Source: Pseudomonas sp. MN1F | GTDB lineage: Bacteria > Pseudomonadota > Gammaproteobacteria > Pseudomonadales > Pseudomonadaceae | NCBI RefSeq assembly: GCF_009391885.1 | Contig: NZ_VZII01000034.1 | Coordinates: 1-59,101, forward strand | DNA length: 59,101 nucleotides | Reading direction: 5' to 3' | Shown: one piece after another, positions 31,047 through 38,347 of the stretch | Position numbering within the stretch: the first letter of the stretch is position 1 | Layout: every line of letters begins with the position of its first letter | Position numbers and translations under genes: made by a program | The notes under the pieces: generated by a model | Databases searched by the model: none | What the model was told of the DNA's origin: nothing | The model's input: only the letters and a program-made list of their open reading frames with translations

Positions 31047-32289
31047 CTTGGCTCTGCGCAGTCTTTATGCCATCCCAGATTCTGGAAAGTTCGGTGGGTG
31101 ATTCGTCATCCATCCACTTTGCATACACCTCAACTAACATTGTGAAATCTTTATGCCCCATCTGCTTCGCGATGAACGCAAGGTTCCCTCGGGCGGTTAG
31201 GCACCAGCAGGCGTAGGTGTGTCGCGTCTGGTACGGGCGCCTTGGTCGGATACCGGCGCGGCGCTGAATCCCCGCCCATTTCGTATTCCAGGCAGTTGAA
31301 ACGAACCACTCGTTGATGACCTTTTTTCGTGCCTGGGTGCTTGGCGACAGGAGCGGTGTGACCGACTCATCTCGCCATTCGTGTCGGTTGTGGTAAACGC
31401 GGATGTCCCGCTTGGGGTGCTTGCTCACGATGGCTATCAGGGTTCTGCAGGCCTCGATTGCGGGCTTCATTAGCAGCACTGTGCGGGGCTTACCTGTCTT
31501 GGGAAGTTTGAATGTGCCGTCGGCAGTTATCGCCCTGGTTACTTCGATCTTCCCTGCCTCTAGGTCAATGTCTTCCACGGCCAGCGCGCAGAGTTCACCA
31601 GGACGCAGGCCGGTGTAGACGGCAAGCGTGGTCGCCGCCACATCTTGAGGGTGTAGGCAGCCTTTTGTAACTACCAGGTCGAACTCTTCATGCGTCAGTG
31701 GATCCGGCTCTTTCTCGCTCATTGCGAATCGTGTGCACGCAGCCGCGAGCCCAGCCACGCAGTACTTGTTACTCTCGCACCAGTTGAGGAAGCCGGCGAA
31801 GGTGGCCAAGTAATGGTTGGCGGTCGATGGGGCGCGTGTCTCGATCAGTCGCGCCCGGAGTAAGTGGATGTCCTCGGGTAGCAGGATGCCTGCCAGTCGA
31901 TCCTTGCCAACCAGTTCGACGCAAATATCGATGGCATAGGCGTACTTCTCCTCGGTCATGGGGGTTATGTCGACCGCCTTAAGCGGCTTGTAGCGCTCTG
32001 CCAAGGCTTCCAGGCGCTCGTCCCTCGCGCTGCTGTAGTTCCCGGCATGCTTCGAGTTCGGGAAGTGCCGCCCGTACTCGAAGGTGCCCACTTTGATTTC
32101 GTGAAGAATCGCCGCCCGGAGCTGGGCGGCGTGTTTGATGTTGGCTTTGGTCACCGGCAGCCCGAGTGATTCACGGCAGCGGATACGGCGCCACATGAAG
32201 ACGATCCGCAAGTTGGCGCCGTGAATCTCGATGCCCGTGTGCTTTGCCAGCTCGGCCTCTAGGCCACCTGTGATGCGCTCTCGGCCCAC
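31018..32289 (-). CDS. int: Phage tyrosine-recombinase integrase
   Basis: 423 residues. An N-terminal arm-type DNA-binding region is followed by a core-binding helical domain (about 105-190). The catalytic domain has Arg229 (YTGLRPGEL), Arg356 in PYQTRHTYA (the usual His of HxxR is Tyr353, a common phage variant), His379 (MGHKDF) and the nucleophile Tyr389 (VEVYAKW). It is transcribed toward mutS and is the last gene of the leftward operon, overlapping xis by 31 bases. Its 3' end overlaps the PIN gene. Confidence 0.94.
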   Translation of the reverse strand: MGRERITGGLEAELAKHTGIEIHGANLRIVFMWRRIRCRESLGLPVTKANIKHAAQLRAAILHEIKVGTFEYGRHFPNSKHAGNYSSARDERLEALAERYKPLKAVDITPMTEEKYAYAIDICVELVGKDRLAGILLPEDIHLLRARLIETRAPSTANHYLATFAGFLNWCESNKYCVAGLAAACTRFAMSEKEPDPLTHEEFDLVVTKGCLHPQDVAATTLAVYTGLRPGELCALAVEDIDLEAGKIEVTRAITADGTFKLPKTGKPRTVLLMKPAIEACRTLIAIVSKHPKRDIRVYHNRHEWRDESVTPLLSPSTQARKKVINEWFVSTAWNTKWAGIQRRAGIRPRRPYQTRHTYACWCLTARGNLAFIAKQMGHKDFTMLVEVYAKWMDDESPTELSRIWDGIKTAQSQANRYRSSPG

Positions 32290-32453
32290 TTGTCATACTC
32301 TGCGATATTGATGGTGATGCGGCCGTCTGGGGCTTTTCGCCAGATCCGGCCCTGTGCCCAGGTCCCGTTCTTCACCTTGTGGCGAATGGCGTCTTCGGAG
32401 TAGCCGGTCAGCTCAGCGGCCCGGTTGATTAGTACCCAGCGTGGTGTGCTCAT
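32259..32453 (-). CDS. xis: Excisionase
   Basis: 64-residue winged-helix protein of the excisionase family: WVLINRAAELTGYSEDAIRHKV is the helix-turn-helix-like start and GTWAQGRIWRKAPDGRI the wing. ATG 32453 is chosen; the open frame further upstream lies over the next gene. It sits directly before int and overlaps it, as expected for a directionality factor. It overlaps the upstream gene by four bases. Confidence 0.85.
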   Translation of the reverse strand: MSTPRWVLINRAAELTGYSEDAIRHKVKNGTWAQGRIWRKAPDGRITINIAEYDKWAESASQVA

Positions 32454-33034
32454 GGCAGTGCCTCGATAACTGCGCCGTGGTGAAAGGTGCGAGATTTTCC
32501 TGTCTTCGGGTTGGTCGCTTCTATGTAGCCAGGGTGTGACCACCACGCGGCGATGTGACCTTTAACAACTACCTCGGTGGTATTGTGTCCAACTCGGACT
32601 CGTAGGCGGCTGCCGACTGGGTAGGCTGCCCTGACCGCCGCGAGCAGGCCGACTTGGGCCATCGTCAGTTCGTTTTCGGCTGTCGCGATCTTGCTAGTGG
32701 TAGTCGGAGAGGCAGATTCAACGGGATGGATGTTGAGGTCGGGTGTGCCACCCTCCGCCTTGTCGAGGCTGCGGCAGGCGGCTGAGAGCGCGCAGGGCTT
32801 GCTGGAGGCCTGGATGTTGACGTCGGGCTCGCAGCCCTCGGCGTTCATTGGATGGTGGCGCAGGCACTCGCGTTCCTCGCCGTCTACCGTGCCTGCTTTG
32901 TAGCCAGCCAGGAACACCAGGTAGTCGCTATGCGTGCGCATGTCAGCGAAGCCGGTGCTGTCCTTCTCCAGTTCGCGCTCGCCCAGGCCAAGGGGGTTGA
33001 GGCTGACGAACACGTCTCTCGGATCAGTGTTCAT
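32450..33034 (-). CDS. Phage protein of unknown function
   Basis: 194 residues starting MNTDPRDVFVSLNPLGLG. The first 60 residues resemble short phage early proteins (AGYKAGTVDGEERECLR). The last 80 residues look like a small beta-rich DNA-handling module (YPVGSRLRVRVGHNTTEVVVKGH, then GYIEATNPKTGKSRTFHHG). Nothing definite can be assigned. It is bound by four-base overlaps to the genes on both sides. Confidence 0.75.
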   Translation of the reverse strand: MNTDPRDVFVSLNPLGLGERELEKDSTGFADMRTHSDYLVFLAGYKAGTVDGEERECLRHHPMNAEGCEPDVNIQASSKPCALSAACRSLDKAEGGTPDLNIHPVESASPTTTSKIATAENELTMAQVGLLAAVRAAYPVGSRLRVRVGHNTTEVVVKGHIAAWWSHPGYIEATNPKTGKSRTFHHGAVIEALP

Positions 33035-33216
33035 GATTTGCGCCCTCGCATGATGATGAAGCCAGCGGCCTGACGGGCCTTGGAGCACTGGTCGTGATTG
33101 CCCTTCACGCGAGCCTTGCCGCAGATGTCGCAGATGAACGACATGGCGGGACGAAGCATGGGCTGCATGCCCTTGCGCATACGGGTGGTTGGGGTGTAGG
33201 TCGATGTGTCGATCAC
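33031..33216 (-). CDS. Small Cys-containing phage protein
   Basis: 61 residues from GTG 33216, with GAGAGG at good spacing. FICDICGKARVKGNHDQCSK has a C-x2-C pair followed by His and Cys, suggesting a single zinc knuckle. The tail is basic (GFIIMRGRKS). Four-base overlaps join it to both neighbours. Function unknown. Confidence 0.65.
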   Translation of the reverse strand: MIDTSTYTPTTRMRKGMQPMLRPAMSFICDICGKARVKGNHDQCSKARQAAGFIIMRGRKS

Positions 33217-33416
33217 AGCGAATACCTCTCATGGACTCGGCGAGCGTTTGGGCTCAGGGCCAGGTGCTCAAAGTTCGCGGCGCTGCTAACTGTCGGTAAC
33301 GTGGCTGTCGCAGGGCGGTAGGCGGTGCTGCTGCGATGCAGCTCGACCAGGGTGGCGATCAGTGCTACAGCGAGCGCAAGGCTGATCAGCTGCCAGGTGC
33401 GTGTTGGGTTAAGCAC
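33213..33416 (-). CDS. Small phage membrane protein
   Basis: 67 residues from GTG 33416 (ribosome site GAGGG, eight bases away). One membrane segment (WQLISLALAVALIATLVEL, about 8-26) is followed by a polar tail. Its start overlaps the end of the upstream zinc-ribbon gene. Possibly a superinfection or lysogenic-conversion function, but there is no direct evidence. Confidence 0.55.
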   Translation of the reverse strand: MLNPTRTWQLISLALAVALIATLVELHRSSTAYRPATATLPTVSSAANFEHLALSPNARRVHERYSL

Positions 33417-33705
33417 GACGGCGACCCTCGTTGAGCTGGCTGAGCACCTGCTTGCTTGCAAGCTCGAACAGCTCCCCGGCAGAAACCGGGGTGAGGGACT
33501 GCTCGCAATTGCGCACGGCGTCAAAACGAGTGCGGTACAGCCCGGCCTGGCCGAGCCACGCGACTGCATTGTGTTCGGCGTTGGACACTAGGCAACCGTC
33601 GGCTTCAGGGACCGTGCCTTCGTGGGTGCGCCTGCACTTCCTGCAGTGATACAGGCCGCCGTCGTCGGCCTCGCTCATGTACCAATCATGGCGGTGCGTG
33701 CTCAT
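33409..33705 (-). CDS. Zinc-ribbon-like phage protein
   Basis: 98 residues. GLYHCRKCRRTHEG with a later DGCLVS suggests a partial zinc ribbon, and the C-terminal half is helical (SAGELFELASKQVLSQLNE). It starts at ATG 33705, overlapping the methyltransferase stop by four bases. Function not recognised. Confidence 0.65.
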   Translation of the reverse strand: MSTHRHDWYMSEADDGGLYHCRKCRRTHEGTVPEADGCLVSNAEHNAVAWLGQAGLYRTRFDAVRNCEQSLTPVSAGELFELASKQVLSQLNEGRRRA

Positions 33706-35531
33706 GCGGCCTCCTGCTGGTACAGGTCGATCAGGTCTTTCGCGTTGGCGGCGATCAAGTCTTCCGCTTCGTCAGGGCAGACGCTGTTGCCGATCAGGCG
33801 GATCTGGTCGGTGTTCTTGATCGGGCGCCATTCCAGCAGGCCGGTTTCTTTGTTCTCGAACAGGCCGCGATCAAGGATGTAGTCGGGGCTGAAGCCTTGG
33901 GCGAGTTTCAGTTCTGGGGCCTTGAGCATGCGCAGGGTGAAATCGACCAAGGCATGCTCGCCGAGTAGCACCAGGTCGACCAGCTCGGGGAAGTGCTCCG
34001 GCAGGTACTTGTGCAGGAAGTGAGCGCACTTGCGGGCCTTTGCCAGCAGTTCGGGCGGCAGGATCGCGGCGGGTACCTGGACAACGGTTACCAGCGCCAT
34101 GCGTTCCTTGGTTGGCAGGGTGTGCATCGGTTCGCCCATGTCCTGCCACTGCCCGCCGGTGCCGTAGTACTTCACCAGGTACGCACTGGCCAGACGCTGA
34201 TTGGTACCGCGCCCGAGAATCGTGCTCAGTGGCACCTTGGCTGCTCGCCCGTCGCCTTTGTAGAAACCGCCGTTGGCCTGCTCGAAGTGGCATGCAGCGA
34301 CCGCGTGGTGGCCGCTGCCGGTGGTCAGGGCGTTTACAGGGTGGTCCATTCCGCTACCGGTGGAGCCTTTGCGCAGGGTGATCATCGACGCGGTGACCAG
34401 TGCTTGCTCGCCTCGGTTCGCCCCGGTGATCGTCCGGGTAGGCTCGTAAACGGGGTAGCCCGAACGGTCCCCATGATGTGTGAGGTGGGTCAGGTGGGCT
34501 GCGGCCAGGGCGAAATGGCCACCCTTGATCTGGGCCACCTGAGTGCGAAGCGGCTCGCCGGCGCTGAACGTGCGCTGCGTGCTCGCGTTGGCGAACTCGG
34601 TGAGGCTTGCGGCGGCCAGCTGCTGCTCGTCCAGCTGGAGCACGAAAGGCTGCTCGGCCATGACGGTGTGGCGCCAGAAACCCTTGGCCACGCGCCGGCA
34701 GGTGTTGTCCACCAGTGGGCGTTTGCGTGCGAACAGGCTCTTGCCCAGGTCGGAAAAGTCGATGCACTCGGCGGCAGTGCGCCAAGGCAATTGGCCTGGT
34801 TTCGGCTTCTCGTGCCGCTTCGGCTTCGTCCAGACGATGGGCCGGCCATCCGTGCGGCCGATGAGGAACAGGCGCTTGCGGATAGTCGGAGAGCCTGCGT
34901 TCGAGGCGCGGCGCTCACGCCACTCCACATTGCAACCCAGGCCGCGCACCAGTGCGTCCATCGGTACCCACTGGCCAATGCAGTCCATGATCTCGCCCAT
35001 GTCAGGATGATCGGCAGCCAGGCCAGTGGTGAGGCAGGCGACGAATGCCTGGAATGTGCGCCCCATTTCCGACTTGATCGGCTTGCCTTCGTCGTCCAGT
35101 GGGCCCCAAGCCTGGAACTCTTCAACGTTCTCCATCAGCAGCAGGCGTGGGCGGGTGGCGAAGACCCAGCGAACCACGACCCATGGCAGCGAGCGCACAG
35201 CCTTGCTGCGTGGAGCGCCGCCCTTGGCCTTGGAGAAGTGGCGGCAGTCAGGGGATGCCCACAAGATGCCCACGGGCTGACCGCCGGTGGCCTGCAGCGG
35301 GTCGACCTCGTAGATGTCGCTGATGTAGTGACGCGTGTTGCGGTGGTTCGCGCGGTGCACCGCGATGGCGATGGGATTGTGGTTGATGGCGATGTCAGGG
35401 TCGCGGTAAGCGCGTGCGCCGCCGCTGCTGGCCCCGCCAGCACCGGCGAACAGGTCCACGTACAGCTCGCGCTGGAAGGGCAGGGCTTGCTGCTGCGCAG
35501 TCTGGATGGCGATCTGCAGGGCGGCGGTCAT
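33702..35531 (-). CDS. Phage DNA (cytosine-5) methyltransferase
   Basis: 609 residues from ATG 35531. SAM-binding motif I is DLFAGAGGASSGG (26-38). The catalytic Cys96 lies in ASPDCRHFS, with PDC where most family members have PPC, and motif VI is MENVEEFQ. The target-recognition region is unusually long. Motifs IX-X are at the C-terminus (RLIGNSVCP). No restriction endonuclease is next to it, so it is an orphan methylase, probably protecting phage DNA or regulating early genes. It is in the leftward early operon and coupled by ATGA to the P-loop gene. Confidence 0.9.
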   Translation of the reverse strand: MTAALQIAIQTAQQQALPFQRELYVDLFAGAGGASSGGARAYRDPDIAINHNPIAIAVHRANHRNTRHYISDIYEVDPLQATGGQPVGILWASPDCRHFSKAKGGAPRSKAVRSLPWVVVRWVFATRPRLLLMENVEEFQAWGPLDDEGKPIKSEMGRTFQAFVACLTTGLAADHPDMGEIMDCIGQWVPMDALVRGLGCNVEWRERRASNAGSPTIRKRLFLIGRTDGRPIVWTKPKRHEKPKPGQLPWRTAAECIDFSDLGKSLFARKRPLVDNTCRRVAKGFWRHTVMAEQPFVLQLDEQQLAAASLTEFANASTQRTFSAGEPLRTQVAQIKGGHFALAAAHLTHLTHHGDRSGYPVYEPTRTITGANRGEQALVTASMITLRKGSTGSGMDHPVNALTTGSGHHAVAACHFEQANGGFYKGDGRAAKVPLSTILGRGTNQRLASAYLVKYYGTGGQWQDMGEPMHTLPTKERMALVTVVQVPAAILPPELLAKARKCAHFLHKYLPEHFPELVDLVLLGEHALVDFTLRMLKAPELKLAQGFSPDYILDRGLFENKETGLLEWRPIKNTDQIRLIGNSVCPDEAEDLIAANAKDLIDLYQQEAA

Positions 35532-35782
35532 GCTGTCATCTCCTGTTGACGGGTGATCTGCATTGCCTGGTCGAAGGTCATCACGCGGCCATCGAAGTAC
35601 CAAGCGGGATTGTCAGCGTTGGTCAGCACCAGGGTGTCCAGCAGCGGTACAGGGGCGCCAGCGTCCCAGTTGTCGAGGATCTGGCTAAGGCCGAGCGCTT
35701 TTGCGATGGCTGGGGCGTTGGTGGTCTTGCCGCATCCGGCGGGACCGTGAACGAGGCAGCTGCGAGGGGGCTTAGTAGTCAT
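35528..35782 (-). CDS. Mini P-loop protein
   Basis: 84 residues. A Walker A motif VHGPAGCGKTTNA stands near the N-terminus, and a hydrophobic strand (LLDTLVLTN) ends in no obvious Walker B acid pair. It is far too short for a complete AAA or kinase domain. It overlaps the methyltransferase start by four bases. It may be an NTP-binding fragment or accessory protein; function unknown. Confidence 0.7.
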   Translation of the reverse strand: MTTKPPRSCLVHGPAGCGKTTNAPAIAKALGLSQILDNWDAGAPVPLLDTLVLTNADNPAWYFDGRVMTFDQAMQITRQQEMTA

Positions 35783-36297
35783 GCTGCAGCTCCCGCGTTG
35801 GCGCCGTTGGCTGGGGTGCTGCGCAGTTGGGCGTGGATCCGCTTGGCCAAGTCGTCAATTACGTCAGCCTGGGCGCCTGCTCGCGTTGCCTCGGCATCGG
35901 TCTTCAAGGCTTTGAAAGTGCGCTGAGCCAGACGCATCGTGGACGAAGCGCTGACCAGCTTCTCGTAGTCCGCCTTGGTCACCGCGAGCCCTGTGTACGA
36001 CATGATTCGGGCTTCAAGCTCCCTGATGCTTGCCTTGAGCGCGGTGATGCTGGCTCGGCGCGCGGCAAGCTCCACATTTCCGGTTTGCTGAGTGCGCAGC
36101 AGCTCTGCGCGGAGATCGTCCAAGGCCTGTTTGGCTTCCTTGAGTTGCAGGCTCAAGGTCTGGTCGTGGAAGGTTTTACCGGCCTCGAAGCCTCGGGCAT
36201 AAGCAAGTCGGCGTGCTTTGGCGATCAGGAAAGGAAGGATGATCAGGGTGATCATCCAGCCGATACCAGCGGCGAGTGCGTACTGATGTGGTTGCAT
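35779..36297 (-). CDS. Membrane-anchored coiled-coil phage protein
   Basis: 172 residues from ATG 36297 (GGAG eight bases upstream). One N-terminal membrane segment (about 8-28, GIGWMITLIILPFLIA) is followed by a long helical coiled coil (about 45-165) of Leu, Ala, Lys and Glu heptads. It resembles accessory inner-membrane phage proteins of unknown role. Confidence 0.7.
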   Translation of the reverse strand: MQPHQYALAAGIGWMITLIILPFLIAKARRLAYARGFEAGKTFHDQTLSLQLKEAKQALDDLRAELLRTQQTGNVELAARRASITALKASIRELEARIMSYTGLAVTKADYEKLVSASSTMRLAQRTFKALKTDAEATRAGAQADVIDDLAKRIHAQLRSTPANGANAGAAA

Positions 36298-36388
36298 GTG
36301 CTGTGCTCCAAAGTGCCCAGCACCGGCCGGTGTTGTGGTGATGGCCTGGTGCTGGATGCGATGCCCCTGATGGCCGGGGCCGCCTCTG

Positions 36389-36628
36389 CTATGCCGTCTG
36401 CTTCGCTTGGGTGTCGAAGTAGTCGGCAAGGTCGTGCAGGTAAATCACGTACTGCGCTCGGGCTGAGTGGTGCAGCTTTGTAGGCTTCAGCCCAATCTTT
36501 CCGGCGTTGATCAACTCCCTGAACCGGCGGTCTGTCTTGATGTGGGGGAAGTAGTGCTCACGCACCGCAGTCAATGTCGGGCAGGGAGTTGTCCACTGCT
36601 TGCGTAGCTGCCCAAGCGTATCGGTCAT
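36389..36628 (-). CDS. PrtN-family pyocin activator protein
   Basis: 79 residues. TVREHYFPHI-type helices (here TAVREHYFPHIKTDRRFREL) then KIGLKPTKLHHSARAQYVIYLHDLADYFD match the PrtN pyocin activator family in length and pattern. In P. aeruginosa PrtN switches on pyocin genes after RecA removes PrtR. Here it is in the leftward early operon, so it would be made once CI is cleaved. Its target in this element is not shown; the repeat array near 42.2 kb is one candidate. Confidence 0.75.
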   Translation of the reverse strand: MTDTLGQLRKQWTTPCPTLTAVREHYFPHIKTDRRFRELINAGKIGLKPTKLHHSARAQYVIYLHDLADYFDTQAKQTA

Positions 36629-37134
36629 GGTTGCTCCCCACGCCCCACGGGGATTTGGCCGAGCTTCATGCGCACTTCTTCGGCCAGCGCGGTCTTGCAG
36701 CTGCCGTATGCAGTCGCGTAGACCTCTCCCTGATCGTTGGTCACAACGGTGCCGAAGGGGCGGTGCTCGTCGGTTGTGGGAGTGATGTAGGCATGCAAGC
36801 CGTCTGGTAATACCTGGCTCACACAGTCCAGCGCTTCCATCAGTGCGATAGCGCGCTGGATCTGTTGTCCTGACTCAGTCCGGCCATTGGCCACGTCCTG
36901 CAGAAAGTCGCGCAGGGACATGTACTTGGTCGAGTCGCCGCGGCGCAGCGTGATCGAACCCGTGAACGGACCGAAGCGGACCTGCAGGTGATGATCGCGC
37001 TCGTCGTTCTCCACCTGGATGTGAGCATCAACGATGGTTTCAGGGCGTCGCAGCGGGCAGGTGGCGCTGCCGCCGTGCTCCAACGTCCCTTCCAGAAGCA
37101 TCACTCGACGCAGATTGATGGTGAATTCGTTCAT
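36625..37134 (-). CDS. Phage early protein of unknown function
   Basis: 169 residues. The N-terminal half is beta-rich (HLQVRFGPFTGSITLRRGD), the C-terminal half mixed (YITPTTDEHRPFGTVVTNDQGE). No motif is recognised. Four-base overlaps bind it to the PrtN-like gene and to the first gene of the operon. Confidence 0.7.
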   Translation of the reverse strand: MNEFTINLRRVMLLEGTLEHGGSATCPLRRPETIVDAHIQVENDERDHHLQVRFGPFTGSITLRRGDSTKYMSLRDFLQDVANGRTESGQQIQRAIALMEALDCVSQVLPDGLHAYITPTTDEHRPFGTVVTNDQGEVYATAYGSCKTALAEEVRMKLGQIPVGRGEQP

Positions 37135-37292
37135 GCCTCACCCCCATTGGGGATGGCGCGGACATGACCGGCAGGGGAGACGACCAAGCGAAGCCCGGTA
37201 GAGCGTTGAAAGGCTTCGACGGTGGAGGGGCGGTTGCAGGTGGTTGGGTGCAGGTAGACCTTACACCCACTGCTTGGCTGTGCAGTTGGCAT
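37131..37292 (-). CDS. First small gene of the leftward operon
   Basis: 53 residues from ATG 37292, basic, with a pattern (NRPSTVEAFQRSTGLRLVVSPAGHVRAI) like short phage early proteins. The ribosome site GAGG (37300-37303) is inside the 3' arm of the leader hairpin described separately, so its translation may depend on that structure. Function unknown. Confidence 0.65.
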   Translation of the reverse strand: MPTAQPSSGCKVYLHPTTCNRPSTVEAFQRSTGLRLVVSPAGHVRAIPNGGEA

Positions 37293-37293
37293 T

Positions 37294-37328
37294 TCTGGAC
37301 CTCGGTGGTGAGAGGATGGAGGTCCAGA
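37294..37328 (-). promoter_or_regulatory. Leader stem-loop of the leftward transcript with CCTCTCACCAC in the loop
   Basis: On the minus strand TCTGGACCTC and GAGGTCCAGA are perfect 10-bp arms around a 15-base loop holding CCTCTCACCAC (37305-37315). The predicted transcript starts at about 37321-37323, so the RNA itself retains about five base pairs (ACCUC/GAGGU). The 3' arm contains the GAGG ribosome site of the first gene. The same 11-base loop occurs in two hairpins after cro. Confidence 0.7.
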
Positions 37329-37356
37329 CAATACTCAAACGAATTTAGACGGTCAA
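37328..37356 (-). promoter_or_regulatory. pL, leftward early promoter
   Basis: On the minus strand: TTGACC (37356-37351), a 17-bp spacer, TATTGT (37333-37328). The -35 box overlaps operator OL2 and the -10 box overlaps OL1, the expected layout for repression by CI. Confidence 0.8.
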
Positions 37357-37369
37357 TACCTATTCGTAT
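37331..37369. promoter_or_regulatory. OL operator pair
   Basis: Two 14-bp sites with the pattern ATACN-N4-CGWAT: ATACTCAAACGAAT (37331-37344) and ATACCTATTCGTAT (37356-37369), centres 25 bases apart. The second is embedded in a longer perfect inverted repeat (TCAATAC-N6-GTATTGA). They match the three sites between cI and cro. Confidence 0.75.
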
Positions 37370-37389
37370 TGATCGTATGAGCGGTGTGG

Positions 37390-38049
37390 TTAGAAGATTT
37401 CCAGCTTGGAGACCACGACTCCGCAGATCGATGCATCTTCGGGTAGCTCGATAATCGGATCAGGCCAAGATGGGTTCAGCGGCTTCAAAAACCTCCGCGA
37501 CCCCTCTAGAACCAGTTGTTTAAAGGTCGCTTCCTTGCTGTCGGCAAGCTTGGCAATAACCAGCGATCCGTTCTCGTAGTCCTTGTTCGGATCGACAAAA
37601 ATGATGTCGCCATCAAGGAAAGAGCGCCTCTCATGGGGGTTGTACATCGATAGGCCTCGTACCCTCAGCGCAAAGGTCGCGCTGCTGTGTGATACCGCGC
37701 AAGGTAGCCAGTTTTCTACGTCCTGCAGTTCGAGCACATCTTGCATTTCACACCACGTTCCCGCCTGCACCCAAGAAATCAGCGGGACGAATCCGCGAAT
37801 ACGTGGACCTGGTTCGATGTTGGAGTTCGGGCCGGTCACGATGTCAGGCGCTTCTCCGCCTTTCCAAAGCCACTCGCTGGTCACACCCAGGGCTTTCGCC
37901 AGCTTCTCTACGTTTGCCTGGCGTGGGCTTGCCGAAGTCCCGGTGAGGATGCGGTGGATAGTCGGCTGCGGTACCCCTGAGCGTCTTCCTAATTCCCCTT
38001 CGGACCACTCCAGTTCATGCATTCGCTGTGCTACGCGCTTTCCTATCAC
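37390..38049 (-). CDS. cI: CI-type prophage repressor
   Basis: 219 residues from GTG 38049. The N-terminal HTH (about 1-60) includes ELGRRSGVPQPTIHRILTG. The C-terminal S24/LexA-like domain shows the Ala-Gly cleavage site (A96-G97 in SWVQAGTW), the nucleophile Ser134 (RGLSMYNP) and Lys177 (EATFKQL), so it should self-cleave with RecA after DNA damage. The frame runs open upstream to 38148, but starts there would place operators inside the gene. GTG 38049 lies about 25 bases after a likely -10 (TACAAT, minus strand 38086-38081). The ribosome site is weak. Confidence 0.88.
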   Translation of the reverse strand: MIGKRVAQRMHELEWSEGELGRRSGVPQPTIHRILTGTSASPRQANVEKLAKALGVTSEWLWKGGEAPDIVTGPNSNIEPGPRIRGFVPLISWVQAGTWCEMQDVLELQDVENWLPCAVSHSSATFALRVRGLSMYNPHERRSFLDGDIIFVDPNKDYENGSLVIAKLADSKEATFKQLVLEGSRRFLKPLNPSWPDPIIELPEDASICGVVVSKLEIF

Positions 38050-38062
38050 GGCCTTTGCTCTG

Positions 38063-38136
38063 ATTCGTTTACGTATCGGAATTGTATTGCTCTGTTTAAT
38101 TCGTTTGGGTATTATCATTCCAATTCGATAACGCAT
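38063..38136. promoter_or_regulatory. OR operator triplet between cI and cro
   Basis: Three 14-bp sites of the same pattern: ATTCGTTTACGTAT (38063-38076), ATTCGTTTGGGTAT (38099-38112) and ATTCGATAACGCAT (38123-38136). The first covers the likely cI transcription start, the second covers the pR -10, and the third lies just downstream of it. Confidence 0.75.
38087..38115 (+). promoter_or_regulatory. pR, rightward early promoter
   Basis: TTGCTC (38087-38092), a 17-bp spacer, TATTAT (38110-38115), about 33 bases ahead of the cro ATG. The -10 overlaps the middle operator. Confidence 0.75.
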
Positions 38137-38147
38137 CGGTGGGTGCA

Positions 38148-38342
38148 ATGACCATTCAAGAGATGCTTCAAAAGCTGATTGATCTGGGGTTTTCGCAACG
38201 TGCGATCGCAGATCGGGTTGGCGTTACGCAGCCAACTATCTATCGAGCCACAAAAGGCGCAGCCGTCCGCTATGAGGTGGGTAAGGCTATTGAGCTGTTC
38301 TATGAAGAGCAAAAAAAGGTTGCTGAAAAGCAGCAAAAGTAA
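38148..38342 (+). CDS. cro: Cro-like HTH regulator
   Basis: 64 residues. The helix-turn-helix is clear: LIDLGFSQRAIADRVGVTQPTIYRATKG. It ends with a Lys/Gln-rich tail. ATG 38148 is chosen over the GTG at 38139. It is divergent from cI and first in the rightward early transcript, so it is the expected antirepressor of lysogeny. Confidence 0.85.
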   Translation: MTIQEMLQKLIDLGFSQRAIADRVGVTQPTIYRATKGAAVRYEVGKAIELFYEEQKKVAEKQQK

Positions 38343-38347
38343 GGACT

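Noticed and set aside
33993..35549. 518-codon plus-strand frame opposite the methyltransferase
   Set aside because: No motif, no ribosome site, and the minus-strand gene has all methyltransferase motifs.
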